Source of the DNA: Micromonospora purpureochromogenes
Lineage (GTDB): Bacteria > Actinomycetota > Actinomycetes > Mycobacteriales > Micromonosporaceae
Assembly (NCBI RefSeq): GCF_900091515.1
Contig: NZ_LT607410.1
Span: 4,464,001-4,528,000, forward strand
Length of the DNA stretch: 64,000 nucleotides
Reading direction: 5' to 3'
Positions 16,718 through 25,826 of the stretch are shown piece by piece. The first letter of the stretch is position 1. Each line of letters opens with the position of its first letter. Under the pieces are notes generated by a model. The model saw only the letters and a list, made by a program, of their open reading frames with translations. It did no database searches and was not told the DNA's origin. The translations under genes and the position numbers were made by a program.

Positions 16718-17851
16718 ATGGGCGCACCTCGACTCAGTCATCCGACGCCCTCGATACGCGGTCTCGGGGTCGATCCCCAGCGGCTACTCGCGGCCGTCGA
16801 GGCCGCGGTAACGTACTACCGCAATCAGCTTGCATACGCTGACGGCCCTCGCGCCTATCTCGTCGATCGCGGTCTCGGTGTCGTTGTGCAGCGGGAGTGG
16901 CCGTGGCGGGTCGGGTATGCCCAACCCGGTTGGAGTTCGCTGACGCGCCACCTGCGCGCTGCCGGCTTCACGGCGGAGGAGTTGGTCGGCGCAGGCCTGG
17001 CGACCCGCGCCCGAGGCGACGCGGACCGGCTGCTTGACGTGTTCCGGGACCGGATCATGTTCCCCGTGCGCGACCCAGCCGGTCATGCGGTGGCGTTCCT
17101 CGGCCGCGCCGGCCCTGGTCCCGGGGATGGTGTGCCGAAATACATCAACAGCCCTGAGACTGCGATCTACGACAAGGGACGGCTGTTGTTCGGTGTTGCG
17201 GAGCAGCAGGACCGCCTCAACGAACGGTGGACGCCGGTCCTGGTCGAAGGGCCGGCCGATGTCCTCGCTGTGTGGCTGTCCTACTCCCGGTCGCGCCGGG
17301 CAGGAGCGGTGGCTCTCGCGCCGTGCGGCAACATGCTGACCGACGGCCAGGCCGCGATCCTGCGGGACCTGCCTGGTGCCGCGCGGGGCATTGTGGCGGC
17401 ATTCGATGCGGACCCGGCCGGCCGTGGCGCAGTGGACCGGGCCTGGCAACTGCTCCGGCAGCAACGCTTGCCCGGCCCGTTGCTGGCGGCTGAGTTCAGT
17501 GCTGGCGCTGACCCGGCGGACCTGCTGCACCGGCCGAACGGCAGGGCTCAGCTGCGGGCCGCCCTGCAGTGGCGGGAACGGCCCATGCTCGACGCGGTGG
17601 TTGACCACCGCCTCGCCCGGCTCATCGAGCGGCACCCCCGATTATTGGAGGACATCGACGGCAGGTGTGCCGCGGTACGCGTCCTGGTGCCGCTGGTATT
17701 TGAGGCGGTGAGTCCGGACGAGGCGATCCGGGTGGCCCAACGCATTGTCGCTGGCACAGGGGCGGGGGTCGACACAGTCGCGATTGCTGCACTCGCGCAC
17801 CTGGAAGACGCGCTACACGGCCCCCGCCAGCGTACCGAGCCCGCTGCGTAG
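16718..17851 (+). CDS. Toprim-domain primase-like protein
   Basis: ATG 16718 is preceded by GGAGGT at good spacing; 377 residues. The N-terminal part (ARAYLVDRGL-like, YAQPGW, ADRLLDVFRDRIMFPVRDPAGHAVAFLGR, PKYINSPET) is the catalytic-core region of DnaG-type primases. Toprim motifs follow as LVEGPADVLAVW and IVAAFDADPAGRGA. There is no N-terminal CHC2 zinc ribbon and no helicase domain. Such proteins on actinobacterial conjugative elements probably prime the complementary strand after transfer. It is the last gene of the plus-strand transfer operon. Confidence 0.85.
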   Translation: MGAPRLSHPTPSIRGLGVDPQRLLAAVEAAVTYYRNQLAYADGPRAYLVDRGLGVVVQREWPWRVGYAQPGWSSLTRHLRAAGFTAEELVGAGLATRARGDADRLLDVFRDRIMFPVRDPAGHAVAFLGRAGPGPGDGVPKYINSPETAIYDKGRLLFGVAEQQDRLNERWTPVLVEGPADVLAVWLSYSRSRRAGAVALAPCGNMLTDGQAAILRDLPGAARGIVAAFDADPAGRGAVDRAWQLLRQQRLPGPLLAAEFSAGADPADLLHRPNGRAQLRAALQWRERPMLDAVVDHRLARLIERHPRLLEDIDGRCAAVRVLVPLVFEAVSPDEAIRVAQRIVAGTGAGVDTVAIAALAHLEDALHGPRQRTEPAA

Positions 17852-17886
17852 CCTGGTACGAGCAGGGGACGGTCGCAGACGAGGCA

Positions 17887-18051
17887 GTGCCTGCCGTGCT
17901 TGACGATCTCGATGACGTTATTGACGACGTCGCGCAGACCAAGCTTTCGACTTCAGCGGGTAGCGCTCAAAGACTCGCGGAGGCTGGTACGACTTCAGCT
18001 TTGCGGGCGCTACGCCTCCAGTTCGCGCTGAATCTGGGTCGCCTCGGTTGA
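17887..18051 (+). CDS. Possible small protein or gene remnant after the primase
   Basis: A 54-codon frame from GTG 17887 to TGA 18051 reads as an acidic then helical peptide (AVLDDLDDVIDDVAQTK near its start) and stays open back beyond the primase stop. It overlaps the last 42 bases of the convergent STAND gene. No family is recognised. It may be a degraded gene truncated when the cargo was inserted, or chance. It is reported because the frame is open through almost the whole gap between two genes. Confidence 0.25.
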   Translation: MPAVLDDLDDVIDDVAQTKLSTSAGSAQRLAEAGTTSALRALRLQFALNLGRLG

Positions 18052-21000
18052 CCCCTGCGCCGCCAGGTTGTCAACAAGCTGCCGGAGAATCAGCCGCTGG
18101 GCCTCCAGGTTCTCGTGCTGTTCCAGGACGGCGACACGCAGCCAGGCAGCGATGTATCGACTGTCGTGCAGGATCCGGGCCGCGTCGTCGCCGAGTATCC
18201 GCATGATCAGCTGCACCCCGGCGGGAGTGAAAGTCAGCCCCATGGAGCCCAGACAGATGATGAGTCGGTCGCAGAGGCTGGGGTGTGGGGCGTACGCGTC
18301 CATCCACCGCCTCAGGGCGTGTGCCCACTTCCGGCCTGGCCAAAGGGCCGCATCGGGCCGCTTGGGTAGAAGCGCCTTGTCGAGGTCCGCCTCGTCGCGC
18401 CGGTACGACCGGTCCTCACCTGGTCCTGGGACGTGCCGGGCTCCGGGAAGAAGACAGTCCAGGATCGTGGGCCAGACGGCGAACAGCCGCTGGCCCTGCT
18501 CCGGCGAGACGGCTTGTTCTGCAAGGGCGGCCACCAGCCCGGTCAGCTGCTCCGGCACAGTAGTGAACCCGTCCAGGTATCGATCAAGTAGCGCGTCGTC
18601 GCCTGCCAGGACGTTGCCCGCGACCCAGGCGTCCATCTCGCGGCGCCAGACGCTGGAACCGTGGTATTGGTGGCGAACCCACTCTGTCGGCCATGCCCTC
18701 AGGTCGTGTCCCACGAGCGTGGTCAGCGCGACTCGAGCCGCTCTCCCATGTTCGCAGTCACGTGCGGCTGCAGCCTTCATGCCGGGTAGAGCGTCAGCCG
18801 CCTCGACGAGAGCGAGCGTGACGTCCGGCTGCTGAAGTGCAGCTTCGAGCGGTTCCGTCAGCCGCAAGCGGGGCCGCTCGAAGCCATTCCACGGCCCAGT
18901 TCCAGCGTCCAGGAGCATCTCGTGGTACACCGCCATGCCTGCGGCGTGGTTCGCCTGCCGCGCCTCGTCCTCCCGGCAGGTATCCGTCCACATGGCCTGA
19001 AGGCCCCGCGTTAGACGGTTTCGCACCTGCCGTGACGTGGTCCTCGCCAGCCGTTCGACTGCCGTGGCTACCTCTGCGCGCGTGGCACTGCTCGCAGCCA
19101 GCAGGTCGTCGTTGAGGAGGATCATGGGCAGCGCGGTGGCGGCTGAGCGGTCGGCGCCCATATCCCAGCTCATGTCGCGACCAGACCGGTAGCTTTCTGG
19201 TTCCGGAGTGGTGCCAGTCGCGACATGGGTGAGCACCCCGACGGCCTCGGGAAGCAGTACTCGCTCATCGTTCTCGTCAGCAGCGGCCTGCACCACGACC
19301 GCTGCGGCGACGATCGCCTGCGCGTCATCGATGGTGTAGAGCGGGCTGGCGCCAGGCGTGTCGGCAATCGACTGCAGGGTCTCCTGGACCTGGGTATACA
19401 GCTGCGCGGCCCGTGGCTCGCTTGCCTGCCCGTCGCGAATCTTCATGGCAGCGAACATGTAGTTGCTCAAGGTGAGGCTTAGCGTCGCTGCTCGGCCACC
19501 GCCGTGTTCCAGTTGCTCCTGCACGTCAGCTGGTACGTCGAGCGATATCTCGACTGTGCCGGGCTGCTCGGTGGATGGGGTGGTCCGGTACGCCTCAGCG
19601 TCGAGGGTGAGTGCTCGACGGCGTGGAACTGACAGCCGAGGGTCGTCGCCCGGTGGGTTGCCTAAGGCTTCGCGCGATTTGGCCAAGAGCCGTTCCCCCA
19701 GAGCCTTCAGCGCCGCCTTGCGCTCGGCGTCACCAGTCAGCACGAGCCATGTAGCGATTCGGTCCGGAGTTACCCGTAGGGCCGCTTGGTCGTCAGCCGC
19801 CTGGCTGAGCCCGCTCTCGCCGACGACCCGGCCGATCTCCAGGTCCCACACGTCGGGGTGTTCGAGGAACGCGTCGATGATGTCGCCGGCCGCCGCCAGG
19901 TCCGAGACAAGCAGGGAATAAGCCACCGCGGGGAAGGCCACGCTCGTGCCAGCTTCCAGCACGTCGTCGAGGACGTCGGCCAGGGGTTGACTCTGGATCT
20001 GCGCCTTCGCCCACGCGCGCAGCGCCAAGAGAGCCGACATCGCGACGTAGGCGCCGTTCCCAGACCGCCGGTACCAGGCCCACGCGGTTGCAGGCCCGTC
20101 GTAGGTAACGGCCTCGTCCCAGTGCGGCAGCTTCAGCTGCAGGTGGATGACACTCGGCGGGCTGTCAAATGATTCCTCAACCCGGATGCGGGCGGCTGCG
20201 GCTGCATCGACGACCGCCCCGATCAGCAGCAGCCCGTGCTTGGGCGAGTTGGCCAAGAGCGCCGCAAACGGTCCCCAGTTCGGCCCAGCCAGCCCGAAGC
20301 CCAAGCGGAACGACGTGCGATGGGAATGGCCGCGTACGCCCTCCTCGTCCTCGTACCCCGACAGCTCCAAGCGTCGCCGTCTAGCCCTAGGGCGTGGGCG
20401 CGCCGGCCGGCACCCGGGGACATCAGGATCGAGCGTGAGGGGAAGATCAAGGTAGTAGGTTCCGGCGACCTCGAGCAGGAGGTCGGGGTTGTCCCGTGCC
20501 AGCGCTGACGCCACCTCCGGGTCCTCGGCCACCACGTCCAGGTCGTCCCCTCGTGCGCGGTCCAGCAGCGCGCGGCCTTCCGCAGAGAGATACCCCCCGA
20601 GCAGTCCCACCACCGCCAGAGCCGACTCGTATCGGTCGCCGTACGAGTCCTCGCGCGCCCACGTGGCGACGGCTGCGCTCAACACCGTGGGATCAGGGAT
20701 GAAGGTGGCCGCACGGCGCTCGTTGACCTCAACACTCACGAGCCAGCGTTGAATCAGATGGGTCGCGGCAACCGTCAGCCGCTCGGGTAGGCGGTCAGAC
20801 AGCAGGCCGAGGAGCGCCACCACTGGTGCAGCAAGCACGTCATCAATCAGAAGTCCCGTGCCGTCCGGCTCGTGGCGTGACGTGGTGGCGTAGCGGCCGG
20901 TCACGTCGACGAGCTTGTTCAGGCCCGCGCCATCGCCTGCCAGCAGCTCAGGTGCCAGCGCCGCCAGCAGGCCGCCCGGGCTCCCTATGGAGACAAGCGC

Positions 21001-22983
21001 TTCAAACGGGACCTCATCCCAACGGCTCCCGTCCCGGGCGGAGAGGTCTCGGCGGAGATCGAGGATCTCCGCCCACACCCGGCGGATCTCAGCGGCGTCG
21101 CCCACCTCGGTCTCGGCGAGTTTTCGCTGGATCGCCAGTCTCACCGCCCGAATGAGCGACCGCGGGGTGCTGGCCGCCGCCAAGAGGGTGGAAGCGTCGT
21201 CATCGCCGAGCCGCATGGCTGCGGCGTAGTCCGCCAGGACGTCGTGGGCGAAACGGTACGTGGAACTCTTGCGCCTGAGGATGTCGTCGCTGACAAGTCC
21301 ACTCACGGCGGTGCCGTCCACCCCAGACAGGCGGCTGGTTCCCGTGCCCGCGATGACCGCTTCCGCCAGCGTGCTCCACGCGACGTCACGGTCATGCGCC
21401 GAACCCTGCCCGGGCACCAGTCCCTCGCTCCGTCGTACGACCTTCTCGTGCACGAGGGCGATGACGTCCTCTTCCCCGAACGCTTCACCCTCCTCAGGCG
21501 AAGCCTGAGAACGGACCATGAGATCGACCAGGTATGGCCGGCGTAGGAGCCGCTTGCTCCGAGGATGGCGCAGCAGTGGTGCCAGGGCGGGGAAAGCGAC
21601 GCTGACCTCGTCGACTTCAAGGTCCGAAAGCTCATCGAGCTTGATGTGGGTCTTCAGCCGATCCCCGAGCCGCTCGGTGAGGGGCGCAGTCGCGTCGGCC
21701 CGGCTCGTGATTACAACCGTCCACGGCGGCGAGGTCACCCCGTCCGTTGGCGCCGCTCCGAGCAGTGACTCCAGCAGCCGTCCCGAATCGGTCAGCGCGT
21801 GCTCGGCCCCGTCGATGAGCAGTACCCGGGGGCCAGTCGTGGGCGCAGAGGCAAGCACCGTACCGAGATGGGACACCCCAAGTTCCTGCTGGACCGTGGC
21901 CAGCGTGTCCCCACTGCGTGTCGTCAAGTTGATGGCCACGACCGTCGCGTCGTCACGAAGTCCTTGGACTGCGTGGCGGGCCAAGACCGACTTGCCGACA
22001 CCGGCCGCTCCGGACACGAGCACAATGCCACCGCCAATGGCCTCGGCGAGCGCTTCGGCCGCCGTCGCTCGCTCCAGCCGCAGAGTCCCCCCCATCTGGT
22101 CCACGGTCTGGGCAAGTTCCTGGCGGGAGGCGTCAAGGATGCGTCCAAGCTCCACCTGGTGGCGCGGATCCGCCGTCAGCGGTATGCCACGGGTGAAGAG
22201 CGCCGCCCGGACCATAGGGGCCTCAATGACCCCTGCGCTCGGCCCCCAGGTTTCCGCCAGCGTTCTTAGCTCGGAGAAGACGGCGTGGGCCCCCTGCCCG
22301 CCAGACGGCAGGATCGTCGCCAATCGGCTCTGGGCTTCCAGCACGTCGCGGCCGTCGTCACTCACCTCGAAGATCCATACCCGCAGGTACTTGAGCAGCT
22401 TGTAGGTCAGCTCGTCGATCTCCGCGCCGTCCAGGCTTCCGCCGCGCGCCCTCAGGACATTGGTCATCGCGTCCTTGACATGCCCGTACCGCGTTCGCAC
22501 TTCCTTGCCTGTGGCGCCGGGGACCAGTACGCCAAGGAATGTCTCAGCGGTGGCGTGGGATCGGGCCAGATCTACTAGTCGCTTAAGTTGGTCTAGCGGC
22601 CCCCGCGGGCCCGAGGCTGCGAACCCAAGCTGCAAGCGCCCATCGGCGAGCGCTTCGCGCTGCTGCAGCATGGTATCCAGGCACTGGCCCAACGCATCGA
22701 CGAAGGCGGTGTCAGAAGCGCTGGGCGAGGCCGTTCGCTTGATCTGGAAGTCGATGCCGGTCTCAGCCGTGTCGGTGCGCGACCGCAGCACGAGATCGTC
22801 GAGCGCGTTCCCGGCGACGCGGCGCTGAAGAGCCACGGTCGTTGGCGGTGCGCTCAGCCCTGGAAGCAGATCACCGGTCAGCAGCCGAGCCAGCGCTACG
22901 GCGCCAAGGCTGTACTCCTCGACGGTGCCGGCGCCGCCCGTGGCCTCCGGAGATACCTGGTTCTGCGGTGGTTGCGCTGTCAC
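18010..22983 (-). CDS. Giant STAND-type NTPase with PD-(D/E)xK-like (Cap4/DUF4297-like) N-terminal domain
   Basis: GTG 22983 with GAGGAAG upstream starts a 1657-residue protein. Residues 24-200 begin with YSLGAVALARLL, then LDDLVL (61-66) and DFQIKR (78-83), a D...(Q)xK pattern of restriction-type nuclease domains such as Cap4/DUF4297. The NTPase core follows: Walker A GAAGVGKS (325-332) and Walker B VLLIDGAEH (387-395), with a winged-helix-like part to about residue 600. The remaining ~1000 residues are helical and repeat-like, the probable sensor. This is the layout of Avs-type antiphage STAND proteins, which oligomerise on recognising a phage protein and activate the effector domain. It is the last gene of a PIN-kinase-STAND operon, 13 bases after the kinase. 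Domain calls are by eye; the nuclease call is the less certain. Confidence 0.75.
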   Translation of the reverse strand: MTAQPPQNQVSPEATGGAGTVEEYSLGAVALARLLTGDLLPGLSAPPTTVALQRRVAGNALDDLVLRSRTDTAETGIDFQIKRTASPSASDTAFVDALGQCLDTMLQQREALADGRLQLGFAASGPRGPLDQLKRLVDLARSHATAETFLGVLVPGATGKEVRTRYGHVKDAMTNVLRARGGSLDGAEIDELTYKLLKYLRVWIFEVSDDGRDVLEAQSRLATILPSGGQGAHAVFSELRTLAETWGPSAGVIEAPMVRAALFTRGIPLTADPRHQVELGRILDASRQELAQTVDQMGGTLRLERATAAEALAEAIGGGIVLVSGAAGVGKSVLARHAVQGLRDDATVVAINLTTRSGDTLATVQQELGVSHLGTVLASAPTTGPRVLLIDGAEHALTDSGRLLESLLGAAPTDGVTSPPWTVVITSRADATAPLTERLGDRLKTHIKLDELSDLEVDEVSVAFPALAPLLRHPRSKRLLRRPYLVDLMVRSQASPEEGEAFGEEDVIALVHEKVVRRSEGLVPGQGSAHDRDVAWSTLAEAVIAGTGTSRLSGVDGTAVSGLVSDDILRRKSSTYRFAHDVLADYAAAMRLGDDDASTLLAAASTPRSLIRAVRLAIQRKLAETEVGDAAEIRRVWAEILDLRRDLSARDGSRWDEVPFEALVSIGSPGGLLAALAPELLAGDGAGLNKLVDVTGRYATTSRHEPDGTGLLIDDVLAAPVVALLGLLSDRLPERLTVAATHLIQRWLVSVEVNERRAATFIPDPTVLSAAVATWAREDSYGDRYESALAVVGLLGGYLSAEGRALLDRARGDDLDVVAEDPEVASALARDNPDLLLEVAGTYYLDLPLTLDPDVPGCRPARPRPRARRRRLELSGYEDEEGVRGHSHRTSFRLGFGLAGPNWGPFAALLANSPKHGLLLIGAVVDAAAAARIRVEESFDSPPSVIHLQLKLPHWDEAVTYDGPATAWAWYRRSGNGAYVAMSALLALRAWAKAQIQSQPLADVLDDVLEAGTSVAFPAVAYSLLVSDLAAAGDIIDAFLEHPDVWDLEIGRVVGESGLSQAADDQAALRVTPDRIATWLVLTGDAERKAALKALGERLLAKSREALGNPPGDDPRLSVPRRRALTLDAEAYRTTPSTEQPGTVEISLDVPADVQEQLEHGGGRAATLSLTLSNYMFAAMKIRDGQASEPRAAQLYTQVQETLQSIADTPGASPLYTIDDAQAIVAAAVVVQAAADENDERVLLPEAVGVLTHVATGTTPEPESYRSGRDMSWDMGADRSAATALPMILLNDDLLAASSATRAEVATAVERLARTTSRQVRNRLTRGLQAMWTDTCREDEARQANHAAGMAVYHEMLLDAGTGPWNGFERPRLRLTEPLEAALQQPDVTLALVEAADALPGMKAAAARDCEHGRAARVALTTLVGHDLRAWPTEWVRHQYHGSSVWRREMDAWVAGNVLAGDDALLDRYLDGFTTVPEQLTGLVAALAEQAVSPEQGQRLFAVWPTILDCLLPGARHVPGPGEDRSYRRDEADLDKALLPKRPDAALWPGRKWAHALRRWMDAYAPHPSLCDRLIICLGSMGLTFTPAGVQLIMRILGDDAARILHDSRYIAAWLRVAVLEQHENLEAQRLILRQLVDNLAAQGSTEATQIQRELEA

Positions 22984-22996
22984 GGTCTGGGCTTCC

Positions 22997-24484
22997 TCAT
23001 CGCCGCCACACCTGCGGGACCTCGACCTCCGGCATCACGCCGGGTTGACTCCAGCCCGGCGACGACGCGTCGGCCAGCCATCCCGCCCACCGGCTAATGA
23101 CCTCATCCAGGTCCTCACCGGTCAGCCTCGTGAACGGCCATGCCACTTGCAGCACATCCATGCCGGACGACAGCGCACCGGCGGACTCCGGTCCCGGCCC
23201 GAGTGCGAACGGAGCCAACGATGACGTTCTTGCCGTCAGGGGGTGCTGCATGAACGCGAGCTCGTACCAACCGAACCGTCCCTCTTCTAGGGCGTCGCAG
23301 TACCAGAGAGCATGGCTCCGGCCCTCGTAGCCGTAGCGATTGCATGGGATCCGCAGGCTAATGTCGGCCACCGCGATCACGTCGAAGGGCGGATGACCCG
23401 GTCGGCCCCACGGGTCGGCGGACGTAGCCGTCGGCGAGATCATCCGGACGGTTGCCTCACCCAGTCGCATCGTCCACTGGCCGTCCCGGGAAGCCACCGT
23501 CGGGGGAACGGCTGCGGACGGCGCAGCCTCCGACAACGCTGCTCGGATTGAGCCGAAGATCCCCGTGTAGTTCTGCCGGGCCGCATTGAGCAGCCGCGCT
23601 CGTCGCTCCGACTCACTTACCGCCTGTGAGGCAGAGCGCTCGTCCTCGGCCCGCTTGCCCACGTGCTGATGATGAGCCGCTTGCAGCCGGGACAGCCCGG
23701 GTGTGGGCGCCGGGACCAGGACGCCCGCCAGGCGCCGTTCAAGGTCCGTGCCGGCCGGGCGCGCCTCAGCCTGCTTGTACAGGCACTCCATGATCATGGC
23801 CGCCAGGGTGACCGGCAGGTTCTGCAGGAGAGCCGGTGTCTGGTGAAGGTGCTGCTCGCGCAGATCGGGGATGTCGGGGCCGGCGAAGGGGCGCCGTCCC
23901 GTCACCAGTTCGTATGCGATGACCCCGAAGGCGTAGGCGTCGGTGGCGCTCGTGGCCCGTTCATCACGCCACTGCTCAGGCGCGGCGTACGACGGGGTCT
24001 TGGCGAACTTGCGGGTATCCGGCGCCGTGGTGGCGTCGGCGAACCGGGAGATCCCGAAATCGGCGAGGCACCACCGGCCGTCCACCAGGAGCACGTTCTC
24101 TGGCTTGAGGTCACGGTGCACCACGCGCCCCGACAGGTCGCCGAGCGCCTGGGCAATGTCCGTCAGCACGCCCACCCCCGCGCCTGTCCCGATACCTCCG
24201 CCGCCAGCCTCATCCAGCAGATCCCGGAGCGACTTCTCCGCGCGTGGCATGACGATGACCCAGGCGTCGTCGGTCTCGCCCTGGTCGATCACGGGCACGA
24301 TGTTGCGGGCGGCCCCCAGGTCAACAAACAGCAGCTCGCGCTGCGCTCCGGGAAGCTTGCGGACGAACTTGATCGCCCCGTCCTCGCCGTCGCAAGTGGC
24401 GGCATACACCTGGCCGAAGCCGCCGCCCCCGAGGCGTTCCCCGATTTTCCACAGCCTCTTAAGTTGGACCGAAGTTCCTTGCAT
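22997..24484 (-). CDS. Ser/Thr protein kinase with uncharacterised C-terminal domain
   Basis: ATG 24484, 14 bases after the PIN gene stop, gives 495 residues; a TTG at 24520 would add 12. All kinase landmarks are present: glycine loop ERLGGGGFGQVY (16-27), AIK lysine (39), HRDLKPEN (123-130), DFG (142-144) and SYAAPEQW. Unlike PknB-type kinases it has no obvious transmembrane helix or PASTA repeats. From about residue 300 there is a second domain with conserved-looking aromatic motifs (ALWYCDA, FGWYELAF, VAWPFTRL, SRWAGWLADA). It lies between PIN and STAND genes and likely signals within that system, for instance by phosphorylating one of them or a host target. An active enzyme is expected. 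Confidence 0.88.
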   Translation of the reverse strand: MQGTSVQLKRLWKIGERLGGGGFGQVYAATCDGEDGAIKFVRKLPGAQRELLFVDLGAARNIVPVIDQGETDDAWVIVMPRAEKSLRDLLDEAGGGGIGTGAGVGVLTDIAQALGDLSGRVVHRDLKPENVLLVDGRWCLADFGISRFADATTAPDTRKFAKTPSYAAPEQWRDERATSATDAYAFGVIAYELVTGRRPFAGPDIPDLREQHLHQTPALLQNLPVTLAAMIMECLYKQAEARPAGTDLERRLAGVLVPAPTPGLSRLQAAHHQHVGKRAEDERSASQAVSESERRARLLNAARQNYTGIFGSIRAALSEAAPSAAVPPTVASRDGQWTMRLGEATVRMISPTATSADPWGRPGHPPFDVIAVADISLRIPCNRYGYEGRSHALWYCDALEEGRFGWYELAFMQHPLTARTSSLAPFALGPGPESAGALSSGMDVLQVAWPFTRLTGEDLDEVISRWAGWLADASSPGWSQPGVMPEVEVPQVWRR

Positions 24485-24497
24485 CAAGATCGTGCTC

Positions 24498-25628
24498 TCA
24501 TGAGTGCTTGAAGCTGACAATGTCGTCGCCCTGCCCGACCGGTACCGGCCGTCCGAGCTGATACCGGTCGCCGGGCAGCCGAACGAACGACGGGTGCTCC
24601 CGCATGATCCGCTTGAGCCCCGCCGCCGTGGCTCGCTCGCCGCCGGTCATGTTCATGACGTCGCGCAGCTCGCCGGGCGTCATAGCATCCCCGCTGCGGG
24701 CCAGCGTACGGGCGCAGCGCTCCGTAGGCGACTCGTGTCGCCAGGACGGGTCATGCACCGTCACGAGCTCAGCGCGCAGCTCCGCGTACTCGGCCATGTC
24801 AGTCAAGATCTGACTGACGTACGGGCGGGCACGGTCGAGCATCTGGGTCGCTCCAGCGCGCAGATCCGCACGCGCCCGCCAAAGCCGTCGCCCCACCAGC
24901 GCAGTAACCATCATGGCGACGGGCACGGTCCACGGGAAGCGCCGCCCGAGCCTCACGAGCCCTCCGACGCCGGCACTCGCCAGCTGGGTGCTCATGATCG
25001 CGAAGGCTGCCCGGTCGATCTGCTCGCCTTCCAGAGCCGCCGCCCGCCGGAGTGCCTTAGCGGTGTCCGTCCAGTCTCTGGCCTTATTGGCGTACCCGAG
25101 CCGGTAGAACACGCGGTCCCGCGTGATGATGGCGGCTGGTCCGAGGAAGGCGGCCACGGCCAAGCTCGGCCAGTCATCCGGGTCACCTGCTGGCTCCGGC
25201 TGGCGGATGCCCTCGATCTCCGGTCGTAGATACTCCCCGATGGGCAGATCGACGATCCGGAACATCGGTGCAACGCGTTCTCTCCAGACTGCCGTCGCCG
25301 CCTCCATGTCGACGCCCATCTTCCGGGCGATGCGGTCCAGGTGCTCATCGATCTCGCCGGGCACGTGCTCCGCGATGAAGCACGGCACCCGGCCCGTGAG
25401 CACAAGCCGGGTAGCCAGCGACTGATGGCCGGAGCCCGCCTCCATGCAGCACGCCGTCGCGATGGCGTTAGTGTCGAGCACCGCCACCAGCTGCGGCTCG
25501 CTAGGGGCGTGCATCAGGTCGGGCCGGAGCCGCCACGGGTGAGGGATCTCGCGGCTCGCATCGGCGGGGACAAGCGCACCCGGCTGCGCCAGGCTCGCAC
25601 CGAGCACGCGACGGTCCTCAAGGTCCAC
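24498..25628 (-). CDS. PIN-domain protein with C-terminal winged-helix-like domain
   Basis: 376 residues from GTG 25628; ATG 25514 is an alternative just before the PIN domain. The PIN nuclease pattern is complete: AVLDTNA (49-55), EHVPGEIDEHL (87-97), DPDDWPSLAVAAFLG with D149/D152, and IITRDRVF with D171. These acidic residues normally bind metal for RNA cleavage. A hydrophobic stretch at 232-248 could touch the membrane. The last ~60 residues (MTPGELRDVMNM, GLKRIMREHP, RYQLGR) look like a winged helix. Unlike VapC toxins it is large and no small antitoxin gene is next to it; its partners appear to be the kinase and STAND proteins downstream. Confidence 0.8.
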   Translation of the reverse strand: MDLEDRRVLGASLAQPGALVPADASREIPHPWRLRPDLMHAPSEPQLVAVLDTNAIATACCMEAGSGHQSLATRLVLTGRVPCFIAEHVPGEIDEHLDRIARKMGVDMEAATAVWRERVAPMFRIVDLPIGEYLRPEIEGIRQPEPAGDPDDWPSLAVAAFLGPAAIITRDRVFYRLGYANKARDWTDTAKALRRAAALEGEQIDRAAFAIMSTQLASAGVGGLVRLGRRFPWTVPVAMMVTALVGRRLWRARADLRAGATQMLDRARPYVSQILTDMAEYAELRAELVTVHDPSWRHESPTERCARTLARSGDAMTPGELRDVMNMTGGERATAAGLKRIMREHPSFVRLPGDRYQLGRPVPVGQGDDIVSFKHS

Positions 25629-25826
25629 GCGCTCAGCCTGCCAGAAGGGTCCGACAACCTTAGGTCAGGTTCCGGATCCTCCTCGGCGCCCTCGAACTCC
25701 GCTTCGAAGTCCATTGCACCGACAGGGTGCGGCGAAGCCGAGCGTCGAGGCGCCCGCCAGTGCGACGTCCGCGACTCACGCACATGCCGAGGGTCGCGCG
25801 ACTTTGCCGATGAGTGGATGCGGTGA

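Noticed and set aside
24498..25628. Classical VapBC toxin-antitoxin pair
   Set aside because: The PIN protein is far larger than VapC and no small antitoxin gene adjoins it; the neighbour is a kinase.
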